In this document: positions 36,306 through 46,400 of the stretch, piece after piece
Layout: the number at the start of each line of letters is the position of its first letter
How positions within the stretch are numbered: the first letter of the stretch is position 1
Origin: Hyposmocoma kahamanoa
Taxonomy: Eukaryota > Arthropoda > Insecta > Lepidoptera > Cosmopterigidae
Length of the DNA stretch: 64,000 nt
Direction: 5' to 3'
Assembly: GCF_003589595.1 (NCBI RefSeq)
Contig: NW_020655294.1
Location: forward strand, 1,889,943 to 1,953,942
Program-made: the position numbers and the translations under genes
Notes under the pieces: generated by a model
What the model was told of the DNA's origin: nothing
What the model saw: the letters and a program-made list of their open reading frames with translations, nothing else
The model's database searches: none

Positions 36306-37245
36306 ATTAAAAAATATATATAATTCAAATTAGTCAACGAAATGGCAGGTTTTTAGTAGTTACAATTTTTACACGAATTTATTTTTAGTTTATGTATATT
36401 ACGTTGTGCGTTTCTTAATTATTTATTACCATTAAGCTGATGGCTCTGAAGGCAATTCTATAAAAATAAATAATAATAATAAATAGTGTAATTCAACTGT
36501 TTCATACAAGATGGCGCTATTCATAAATGTCCACCACAGAAATCCTCTTTATAATTTTCTGCCATATTTACCATAAAATCTTTGTAGAAATATTCAAAAA
36601 AGAAAATAGTTATTCCATAGTTAGTTTTCGTAGTCATCAATAGTTAATTGGAATTTTTAAACTGTTTGCTACTTTTGCGACAACATTGAAAAACTGGGGG
36701 TGTTTATGAATAAGAAAGAAAAAAGGCCATAAACGGGATAAAATTATTTTATTTACAACATCATAATTAAATTGAAAAGAAATTCCCACGGAATAACGAA
36801 ATTCTCAGTTAGCAAAAGATAAGGCATTCGTGGCTATACACAATCAAAAGTTCTTGATCTCTTCATATAAGGATACATAATGACCAGACGTTGCAACTAG
36901 CAGCGTATTTTTACCAAAACTTCAGTAATCACACAGTTGATTTTAAGTAAAATAAAACAAAATCGTTATATTTTTACTTACAATTACAAAATTTTCTTCT
37001 AACTATTGTGGCATTTGCTAATTACATATAAAAATATAGAACAAAATAGAATACAATATTATAATAAAATAATACAATTCCAGGATTTCAGACGGCGGTA
37101 TTATTCGCTCTATAGGTATCATTATCTTTGAAATTTAGGTAAATATACTTTTCCAAGACAGATCTCTATTATAGCAACGACATTAAAGAGCTTACTAAAG
37201 TTATACGTACAATCAAATTAACAATAAGCACTAAAGCTCGTATAA
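36306..37245. other. Intergenic, no gene seen
   Basis: AT-rich. A partial relative of the preceding repeat's tail (AAGCTGATGGCTCTGAAGG) occurs near 36433. Confidence 0.4.
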
Positions 37246-37767
37246 GGGGGTCTACTCTCGATCCCCGTCCGATATCCGTACGAAACAATTACTGTCAAAT
37301 AAGTAATATTCGACAAAATTAAAAGACAAGTATCAAGTATGAAGCTTCACTCGAATCACGCGTCTTTTCATTTGGTCAAGTATTGCTTATTTGGCAGTAA
37401 TTGTTTCGGACGGATGTCAGACGTAAGAGTAAGCTCGTATCAGAGTGTAGAGGTTATAGGCCGTGGGTGGAGGAGTGTGTCGTGTAATTATTAATTAATA
37501 TTAAGTATTTGCATCAGTACTCGAGTTGTAAATAAAAATAAAATTATACTTATACATTTTTTAAATAAATGGGAAAAAGAAAAATCTAAAGCCTTCTCTT
37601 AACTATGATAGGCCGTCTTGATCGATTACACTTTACATAACACTGTTTTACTGTCAGGTTGAGCGCGTAAAGCTGGGCACTCTTCAAACTGTAACGTGAC
37701 GTTATTTGTACGTTATTTGGCAAATTGTTTCGGACGGATGTCGGACGGAGATCGAGAGTAGACCCCC
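37246..37767. mobile_element. MITE with GGGGGTCTACTCTCGATC termini
   Basis: GGGGGTCTACTCTCGATC (37246-37263) is mirrored by GATCGAGAGTAGACCCCC (37750-37767). Inside, CGAAACAATTACTGTCAAAT at about 37280 is mirrored near 37390-37410. A related fragment (TATCAAGTATGAAGCTTCA) lies in CPSF1 intron 10 at about 27640. Confidence 0.7.
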
Positions 37768-38811
37768 TGGTACAGTACGAGGTTCCAGTGTGTACGTGTG
37801 AAACAGTCTTCACTACGGATTTATATACTTCATAAAACTGGATCGTTCACTTCGATATACCAATATTACAAATTTACACCTTATTTGGTTATGTTAAGGT
37901 TTATTTTAAGTAAAAGTATAAAACTGAGTCACGTGAGATAGCTCGAAGTAGTGGCTTTACTTTTTTTTTGTTATCTGGTAGTGGTCTGTCCTTGTATAAC
38001 AAGTTGCCAACGCTAAATAAAATCATCTTAAGTAGTGTCCAGTGTATTAACTTTTTTAAATTTTGGTGATAACCAATATTTTTAATGTACTATATGTATA
38101 TATGTTAATATACTAGACAAATTCATATATTAATATACTAGAAACTTAAATTTATTAATTTGCTTATAGATCATATGCTTTTACTGTAATAATAAAAAAA
38201 AATTGTATCAACAATGAAACCTTCTTATTATGAAGTGGCACATCAAATAAGTACACTAATTAAAAAATATTAGTAATTTTTTGTTCATCCATAAGCGACC
38301 ACATTTTCTGTAAAAACTAAAAAGTTAAAAACAATATATCTGGTTGAAAAATGAATGAACACCCTATTAAAAAGAGACGCATCACTACTTTGAAGCCTCT
38401 CACTCGGCTCGTTTTATTAACTTAGTGCGTGGTCCTGTTTAATATACAAGTCCGTGGTCTTCACTCGCCAAAATGACTACCTGGTTATCGTCGTCTCACT
38501 GCGAACCCCGCACTTGTTCCTCTCGTGGCAAGCTCACGAACCACGTACATTTTTTGGTAACATAACATGCAACGATACGGTTCCAACTAAGTGCCCGGCT
38601 TTATTATAACGCGTGTTTTCAGACGTTGGCGAAATCGTCGATTGTATACCAATGGACGTTTTTAAAAAAAAGTACTTTTATACTACAAAGCTTAAGGTAG
38701 TTAATTTAAATGTAAACAAAGAGTAAAGAAGTATTTTATGAGGCATTACCTGGTTACTAATTGTAAAATTATAACGAACTTTTTGGAAACCGTTCTAAAC
38801 ATATGATCAAC
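37768..38811. other. Intergenic, no gene seen
   Basis: AT-rich, with a GC-richer patch at 38390-38640 that has no sustained reading frame. Confidence 0.35.
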
Positions 38812-38897
38812 GGTCGGAAAAAGGTGTTCCACATACGTAGGTACATATAGATATAGCTACAGGGAGTGACATAGTTGTTAAAACCACCAAATTTTAA

Positions 38898-39175
38898 TTA
38901 TTAAAACAAAGATCGAACACTCAGAAAAAAATCCTTCGATCCGGTCGGATTCGAACCGAGTCTTCTTGCATACCGTGCCAGACGCTATACCAACTAAGCC
39001 ACGGAACGAACCAACGGACCTCACGAATTTTTCTATGTGCTTGCGTCGTGTCTTTGTACTTGGTCTTTCAACGACTTTTTAGTCGTAGCGCCATCTATGA
39101 GAAATCTATTGCAGATTTGTCACCGACCGGATCGAAGGAATTTTTTCTAAGTGTTCGATCTTTGTATTAATAATT
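38898..39175 (-). repeat. Inner foldback with tRNA-Arg-like sequence
   Basis: Arms 38898-38947 and 39124-39175 pair (GATCGAACACT...TTCGATCCGGTCGG). On the minus strand 39008-38932 carries A box TGGCTTAGTTGG and B box GGTTCGAATCC, with CGTCTGGCACGG and AGAAGAC resembling the anticodon arm of tRNA-Arg. The acceptor stem and anticodon loop are degenerate, so it is not a functional tRNA. Confidence 0.6.
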
Positions 39176-39242
39176 ATAACAAACTAGTGGAGTAATTTCA
39201 CAAAAAATATCAATTCAATAAAAATGTAATTACTAATATACA

Positions 39243-39521
39243 CCAAATTTTAATTAATCACTTTTTCGGATTGTCGAATTTCGGATGTCCGGAAATTGTT
39301 TTACTGCATCGTAGGACAAAACTACTCATCTATTTCATTCTTCCGCCAAGTAGGTTTACTGTAATGAAAACTCGGTTATTTACTGTTTTTTTTACATGAC
39401 GCCACTAGAATTACTTTTAAATCCAACTTTGACTTCCTAGGTGAGAAGTTTTATCCTACGATGCAGTAAAATCATTTCCGGAAATCCGGAATTCGAAAAA
39501 ATTAATGAATTAAATTTGGTG
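39243..39521. repeat. Second inner foldback
   Basis: ATTTCGGATGTCCGGAAATTG and TTTTACTGCATCGTAGGA on the left arm are mirrored at 39450-39521 by CCTACGATGCAGTAAAATCA and TTTCCGGAAATCCGGAAT. Confidence 0.7.
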
Positions 39522-39601
39522 GTTTTAACAACTCTATGTCATTATCTATATTATTACATACATACATGTATCTATATTATTTGGAACACCTTTTTCCGAC
39601 C

Positions 39602-40649
39602 ATATATTTTTAGGTAATATATAAAAATATATATTATTATAGACGTTTAATAACACGAACACCTAAAATCCAGACTTTGAAAAGATGACAGCTAATGCGA
39701 CCAAATTAAAGGGTACAGCAGTAATATGATGTAGGAAACTCACTACTAAATATTGTATTTGAGTGGTTAACCAAATGACTGCTGAAGTTTGTTTACTTTT
39801 AGATAATAACCTTAATCTATTAAACCATAGCAGCAATACACACAGCCGTGCGGACAATTTGGCGACTCTGAATGAGCGTACAAATGAAGTCGTAATTATA
39901 ATCCAATAACCATCAATATTATCGTAATTACCATACATGACTTTATATTATCAACCAAGCCTGAGCATATTCGTCAATAAGCAACCTTTCCAGTAATTAG
40001 GTATTGCCCCTGATTCTACAAGTGGAGTCACCTTCCATAGTGACCTTCCATAATACAGAACAGAAGAAAGCTCTGAAGATTGTTTCAAATAAACATTGTA
40101 AATGGTAAATAATTATAAACAAATAGCAACCCTAAAGACTGCTTTAAGAATGAGTGGTGATCTGCACATACATTACAATATTAAATAAAAATATTTTAAA
40201 TTTAAAGATCTTTCTTGTGCGAGAAGATTCCCAATAATATCTATTGCGATGAATTGGTTTTTTTTCTTTATTTTAAAACTCGGAAGTGTATCTCAGGAAA
40301 ACACATTCGCCTGAATTAATTATGAAATTATTCAATGCAAACTGAACCTTTCTACATCACAATACGTAGTATTTCTAAAAAAAATAGAAGGTAAATAAAC
40401 AAAACTATATTATTTACAAATCCAATACATAACAGCTGTTTTTATCAATCAGAATTCCAGTCTATTTCTTCAGTCTTAGGAATTTTATGTGCATACCAAT
40501 GCCCTGGATAGAGTGGACCTTGCGAAGTAACACATTCACCGACGACGCGACTCAATGACGTGTTTCTTGTAAGGATGCCTTTAGAACCAGCGCAAACCGG
40601 CACATGACAGGGGAGAGCAAGCAGTGATAAAGAAAGAAAAGAAAGAAAG
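39602..40649. other. Intergenic, no gene seen
   Basis: AT-rich. The longest minus-strand open frame (39663-39938, 91 codons) has no recognisable features. Confidence 0.35.
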
Positions 40650-41600
40650 AAAGTCCGAGTCCGGGAGTCTACATTTATAAACTCGACTCAATTTTACTCG
40701 GCTCGGTGGCCTAAAACACTCACGAGTCGAGTCGAGCGCGAGTCATCGGAGCACGGACTCGAGTCTAAAAGAAATCTAGTTGAACTCGAAAACTCGACTT
40801 GAAGCGACTTCTACTCTACAAGGTCTCGAGTACGTAAACAGGGTTCAATTTTACTGAACAGCTACTATTGCGCACGAATTAAATAAAACACAATAAACCC
40901 AATGATGATTAAAAAAAAGAAGGTATTAATACTTAATTATACTACAGTAATTGTACTACAGTTTAACACATCGCTCAGTAGGTACTTACCAGACTCGAGC
41001 AAGTCTCATTACGTAAATACATTCATTGTTAAACCCCCAAAACGACACCCCTGGGGTGTCGTTAACAATAAGCATTTGTTGACGACACCACCGTAATGTT
41101 GGGATAACTTATCGCTTAAGAATTTATTATCGAGCTAGTATACTCTCAATGGTTAATAAACATATGCAATTGTATCTTTTTATCTCTTTCTCTAATGCAC
41201 TGGCTGATAACGTTTATGACGTTCATGAGATAAATTATGTGTCATTTGTGAAGTTAATCAATATATTGACATTTCTAATATTTTCAATATCTTTACAGGT
41301 TCTTTTTATTTTATTAATTATTATGGTATAGGTACGAACATACAGCAGGGTAACAACACTATTTGTTAGTGGTGTCGTCAACAAATGCTTATTGTTAACG
41401 ACACCCCAGGGGTGTCGTTTTGGGGGTGTCGTTAACAATGAACGCGTAAATAGACTCGAGCACTAAAGTCGAACTCGAGTCTGTTTGGAAACTATTATAT
41501 CGAGCAGTGGAGTCTCTGTCTTTATGAGTCTAGTCTTGTGAATTGGAGTCGAGTCCTAAAATGTAAACTCCTAAACTCGAGTTTTTTACAACACTAGCTG
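40650..41600. repeat. GACTCGAGT-rich element split by a MITE
   Basis: 40650-41021 and 41443-41600 are filled with degenerate GACTCGAGT/ACTCGAGTC units; the two halves are interrupted by the MITE at 41022-41442. It resembles the AGTCTTTT element at 31150-31668 in style. Confidence 0.6.
41022..41442. mobile_element. MITE with 70-bp arms, each itself palindromic
   Basis: Left arm 41022-41090, right arm 41370-41442. Each arm contains a perfect palindrome (CGACACCCCTGGGGTGTCG and CGACACCCCAGGGGTGTCG) plus GTTAACAATAAGCATTTG and its mirror. The centre is AT-rich with no transposase. Confidence 0.8.
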
Positions 41601-41669
41601 CGATTCTCCGAAGTCGAGCGCAGAGTTTTAAAAAATTTATACCTGATATAAATTGTTACAACATAAAAT

Positions 41670-41935
41670 TTATACATTTAATATCTTCTGCCTTCCTGTC
41701 CACTTTGTGCTAGCCTTTATAACTTGTTGCGTTCTCTTCATAAGCTGCCTAGCCCGATATACACGCAGATCTTCAACGCAAAAGGGCCTTGAAATAAAGA
41801 ATTTTACGATAGTAGGACTTGAATAATGGAACACAGACAAGGTATGCACATCAAAACCGAATAATCCTAGCTTCCAAGCGAATAATGCAAGCTTCCACAA
41901 AACATCTTTAACGTCTTTAACATCTACTTTAACCA
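41670..41935 (-). CDS. Hypothetical small ORF
   Basis: An 88-codon frame beginning MVKVDVKDVKDVLWKLALFA (start ATG at 41935; an upstream in-frame ATG at 41960 would add 8 residues) and ending at TAA 41672-41670. It is fairly hydrophobic in the first half and basic in the last third (RARQLMKRTQQ). I do not recognise it. It lies downstream of Atg13 on the same strand and just past that gene's likely poly(A) signal, so it could be a separate small gene or chance. Confidence 0.25.
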
Positions 41936-41939
41936 TTTT

Positions 41940-41945
41940 TTTATT
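41940..41945 (-). terminator. Likely Atg13 poly(A) signal AATAAA
   Basis: First minus-strand AATAAA after the Atg13 stop codon, about 245 nt downstream. Confidence 0.5.
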
Positions 41946-42189
41946 ACGTACTCTACACATAGGGACAATCCATAAACGACGCCAAACTCTGTAATTGGAT
42001 TACTCGTTTTTCATGATTGTCATATACCAAGATGGCGCATGATTTTTGACAGCAATACACGTGGCGACAATCGAAGTAATTAGTTCGTGCAAATTCCGCA
42101 AGATAGTAAAAAGGGTTTACAGACATTTTGTCATGAATTCCTCTAGAAAGTGTGGCGTTAGTTATGAACAGCCCTAAACCCTTGTTCCC

Positions 42190-43449
42190 TTAATTGCCAC
42201 TCCATTCCGCCGACCTACACATGTCTTCTAGCAGTTCATCGAATTCCTTAACCGAGCTTTCATACAGCTCTAAATCTTTTGACAAATCGTCGTTGGCCAT
42301 CTCGTCGTCCTCTTTCAAGGACTCGGTACTTTTTGACTGAGAATGTTTCAAGCTATCCGTGAGTTTTAAATAAGGGGCATTAAAGAAATCCTTGTAAAAC
42401 TCCGCAAGTTCTCTTATGGGGTGATTATCAGCAAATGGAAAATGGAGCAACTTCAGTGGCGGCTCATTTTCGTTGCGAAACCCTGTGAACTTCTTTGGAG
42501 GCATCTCTAAAGATGTTGGGCTGCGAGATACAACATTCGCATCTAAGTCTTGTGTACTATTACACTCGCAAACCTTTTCTGGACTATTTGGTTTGGAACG
42601 TGCTCGGCATTTTGGCACAGGCATCTTTTTAAAAAAGTCTTCAATTGCTTGTCTTATTATATTTTCGTCGACAAACGCTGCTAAACGCAACGGTCTATTG
42701 AGATCTACAGGCTTTACTTGCTTTGGTTCCTTTTCTTTGTTTTCCTTCTTTTTCTTGGATTCAAAAATTATGTGCTTCGGGCTCAATTCAAAGTGGTCAC
42801 TTTTTAAAAGCAAAGTTTTACTCTTATCCGATCTATTTGGTGATATTGAGAAGTTGGTTCGATACGAAACTGTAAAGCATAGGCCTCCCAAAGGAGTCTT
42901 CAACATTCCGGCTTGTATTTTCTTTACAGATTCCCCTAAAGCCTTAACTTTAGGTTCACCACTGTATACCCTGTAGAAAATTGTAAATGACTCAGTTCTT
43001 TGCTTTCTAGACAAATGATATGCTGGTGTTATTCTTGTTATAGTTATTAAAGACTTTAGTAAAATGCCCATTCTGAAATATACAGTATTCATAGCCTTCA
43101 AAGAAGTATCAAATTGTGTTTCGTCAAGTTCTAAAGTCCATAATTCGAGTACCATTTCATCTCCATCTTCAGTTTGTACCGAAATTTCAACGTGTAGTTT
43201 CGATCTTATAGTTTCTAGTATTCTGTCAGATGGCAAAGCATTTTTTGTAGCCTGGTTGACTTCCGGGGAGTCCGGTATTTGTAGATTGAACCAATCAGAG
43301 TCTGAAGACTGTAGTTTAGTGCTTGTTTCAATTTTCACACCTTTCCTTGATTCTACAATAACTTGTACACCTTTGTAAGCTAGGAACTTTGCAAATTTGG
43401 TAAATTCATTTTTGTCTGAAATGTTTGAGAATGCCGCGTCTGGCGCCAT
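42190..43449 (-). CDS. Atg13: Autophagy-related protein 13 (Atg13), intronless
   Basis: 419 residues. Atg13 is the adaptor of the Atg1/ULK1 kinase complex that starts autophagosome formation; its N-terminal HORMA domain binds Atg101. The N-terminal 200 residues carry family hallmarks: FTKFAKFLAYKGVQVIVESR, WFNLQIPDSPEV, LELWTLELDE and FTIFYRVYSGEPKVKALGE. A lysine-rich, presumably disordered linker follows (ESKKKKENKEKEPKQ), then a C-terminal block, HFPFADNHPIRELAEFYKDF, and an acidic tail. Human ATG13 is 517 aa, so this is somewhat short, mostly in the linker. The start context is AAAATGG. There is no intron, and the ATG lies 43 nt past the CIAO2A stop codon on the same strand. Intronlessness could mean an old retrocopy, but the frame is fully intact. 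Confidence 0.9.
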   Translation of the reverse strand: MAPDAAFSNISDKNEFTKFAKFLAYKGVQVIVESRKGVKIETSTKLQSSDSDWFNLQIPDSPEVNQATKNALPSDRILETIRSKLHVEISVQTEDGDEMVLELWTLELDETQFDTSLKAMNTVYFRMGILLKSLITITRITPAYHLSRKQRTESFTIFYRVYSGEPKVKALGESVKKIQAGMLKTPLGGLCFTVSYRTNFSISPNRSDKSKTLLLKSDHFELSPKHIIFESKKKKENKEKEPKQVKPVDLNRPLRLAAFVDENIIRQAIEDFFKKMPVPKCRARSKPNSPEKVCECNSTQDLDANVVSRSPTSLEMPPKKFTGFRNENEPPLKLLHFPFADNHPIRELAEFYKDFFNAPYLKLTDSLKHSQSKSTESLKEDDEMANDDLSKDLELYESSVKEFDELLEDMCRSAEWSGN

Positions 43450-43492
43450 TTTAAAACTACACTGTTACACTAAGTTCTTTGTTGTGGAGAAA

Positions 43493-46400
43493 TTACTCTT
43501 CGTCAGCGATGCAGTTCTCGACAAGGTTCCTCAGATTGGGGTTCTCCATCGCGGCTGCAATGCGCTCTTTATCGTTGATTTGTTTGTTGACTGTAACAAA
43601 AGAAAATAACTAATAGATTCAGGCATTACTTTGCGGAAGTTCATGTTAATAAAAATGGAAGTAAATTAATTTCTCAAAACTCGGCGAGTCGAGTGTCGCG
43701 CAGACAACAGCCCCTGAGGATGCCCCGTGGAGAGGCGAAACACGTGTCGGGCATATTTTTGGTGGTGGTTTGTGACTGTAGTTGTGCTTGTGTTATTTAT
43801 TTTATTAATTTAATGCGGAGGGATGGTGGGACAATTAACTGCATGGAAAAATATTCAACACAAGCGCAGCTATTTTGCACGATTTAACCTTCACTGGGTT
43901 TGCGGAGTAGCAAATTAATTTACTTCCATTTTTATTAAAAGAAAATAAGCTTTCAAGGATTGTTCAAATTGATAATGAGCAATTGGTGTGAGCGAATTGT
44001 ATTTCCTGGGAATTGTTCACAAATTCCTTTAAGACTAACTTTAAAAGTACTAAGCTATTTGTGAAATACAGAGCTACAGCAAAAATATAACGCCCGACTC
44101 TTTATCCACACGAACAAATTAGCAAGAAACCTTTTTTTGTTGCATTTACAAAACCCAATGCGGTTAAGATGATGGCTCATCTTAAACATGGATCAGCGAA
44201 AGCGAACCCCAGTACAAACTATGACAGGGCATGATGCTCGCAGGAGCAACTCCATTCTATCGCCATTAAGAAAACCCATCTGATTATGGCTTTCACATAA
44301 CGTGACCATAATTTTTATCACGCAAAGCGGGACACCTGTACATTTATGGTTTTAAAAATAAAAGACATGTTTATGATAGTTAGGAAATGTTTAATAATAA
44401 AAAAAAAGAATTAAAATCGTTTGATGAATCGACAATTTAAAAGAAAACTAATCTTGTGTAATCAGGTGGTCAATGTCTGGTTGGCTGGCTTTATATATTT
44501 TTCTGTGTATTCTGTTTTGTGAAAGCACTACACTTTTAAGTAATTTGAGGACAGAGCGACACGAAGCCTAAAAGCGGCACTGTCCCGCTTAGAACGGGAC
44601 GTATGGTCACTTTACTTTTACAAGCCGATGGCAGATTAAAAAAGGTAGAAAAATAATAATTTGTGAAATATTTTTTAAATTATAGTAGCATGTCTGTGTC
44701 AGGTACTATTTTGGGCATATAAATAATTCATTTACTATTATAATTCCTCGAACCAAAAGAGCCCAGTCCTTTGTAAGTACTCTGTGGGTAGAAGAGTCTA
44801 ACAAATTGGTGAACCAAGAGAACTTTGTTTGTCACCACACTTATGGACACCAATAGGCTGGAAATCAGTCAAAAATAAGCTTTAGGTCTGCTCTTTGATT
44901 GAATGATTCTACGTTAACGTGGTGATTCCTTTTATTACAATTTGTGGGGGAGCCATCTTGCAGCACCATCCCTGTATGAATAATGTGCCCATTATTTATT
45001 TCCCTCAGAGCGGAACACCTGTACTTTTATTATTCGTCTTAAAAATAAAATACATGCTTATGACAGTTACGAAATGTTTAATGATTAATTATTTTTTTTT
45101 TATAATTAAAAATGTTTAATGAGCAAAAATAAAAAAAAAAATGTGTGGTCACATTACATGCAATAAAGTTTTTGTAGGAACAAATCAAATCTAAACCTGG
45201 ATATGGGGTGAAAAAACATGTTCAACATATATTATATACCTACTCATAGATTACAATTGGAGAACAGCGACTCGCCACTTACTAGATGGATCATCGATCA
45301 ATGGCATGGCCTGATGTAAGTGACGCAAGGAAGTCTAGTGTTTGACTAAGGTTTCGAGACCACAGAGGCCTATTTTTCATTCACTACTGATAACCATTCT
45401 TTCTGACTGGGCGCTACTCACAAATTCACCATAGTTAGGTCAATATTGATATTATAACGACATCTTCTAAGTAATGCTAGCTATGAAAGTGTTATTTATT
45501 ACGTAATATTTAATAACAGATAACATATGCCATGTCAATAAACAATTGATAAACTCTAGGTGTTTATGTAGGTTAAATGTATTGCTTTTCGTCTAATAAT
45601 AAATATTATTGTTACATCTACCATACTGAATATTAGGGAGGTCTCAAGCTGGATTCTGTTTTAACAGGTTTAGAAACAAACTCTCTTTATTTGATCCAGG
45701 TATTCTGGATTGTTTTCTGGAGTTTGCTTACTCTGGTACTTATAATAGTATAAGCATAGACAAGACCGTTAAGACAAAACTATAAATATTAGTGGACCGC
45801 TCAGTAAAATAAGTGAGATCCACAAATACCTTGTTTTATTTCATCATGGTCATTGAGATTAGTTACAATTCAAGTGAAGAATTCTCCAAGCTTCAATGGT
45901 TTTGATGTGCCCTGGTTGTGTCAAGTGCCTTCCCAGTGTGGAGTCTTGACGGCCATCTATGGATTGTTACTGCTATGTTTCGGTAACTGAGCCTAATGCT
46001 TGTAGAGACTTTTGACTATCTGGATAACACCTAAATAAAAACTACATAAAAATACAATAGAAAAATGCCTAAAGCTAAAATTCAATAACACAGTTAGCTA
46101 ATAATTACAAATGAGTAAATATATCCTAAAATATCTGTAACTATTTATGGACGAATTTAGTGACATTTGTTTATAAAACTTAGAGATCTGTGCACAGAAG
46201 TGTCAAGTGCTCATATTATGGCATCTATAGGTACTGCCCCACCATTACATTTTATTTTTATTAAACCATGTAATGAAAAAAAAATAGTAATAAACAATTT
46301 GATCTGTTATAGACGGGGGTGTCGCTTGGTGGCCAGGTGGCCCATTTGTAACAGTTGCAGTGCCACTCAAAGCTTTAATCTGAGGAGCGCTGCCACTGCG

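Larger units (their letters stand above)
38812..39601. mobile_element. Large foldback with about 90-bp arms enclosing two smaller foldbacks
   Basis: Outer arms begin GGTCGGAAAAAGGTGTTCC (38812) and end at the mirror GGAACACCTTTTTCCGACC (39601); inner arm edges read GTTGTTAAAACCACCAAATT and AAATTTGGTGGTTTTAACAA. Inside lie a tRNA-like foldback (38898-39175) and a second foldback (39243-39521). Confidence 0.75.

Noticed and set aside
42473..43378. Plus-strand frames of 104-167 codons
   Set aside because: Antisense shadows of Atg13.
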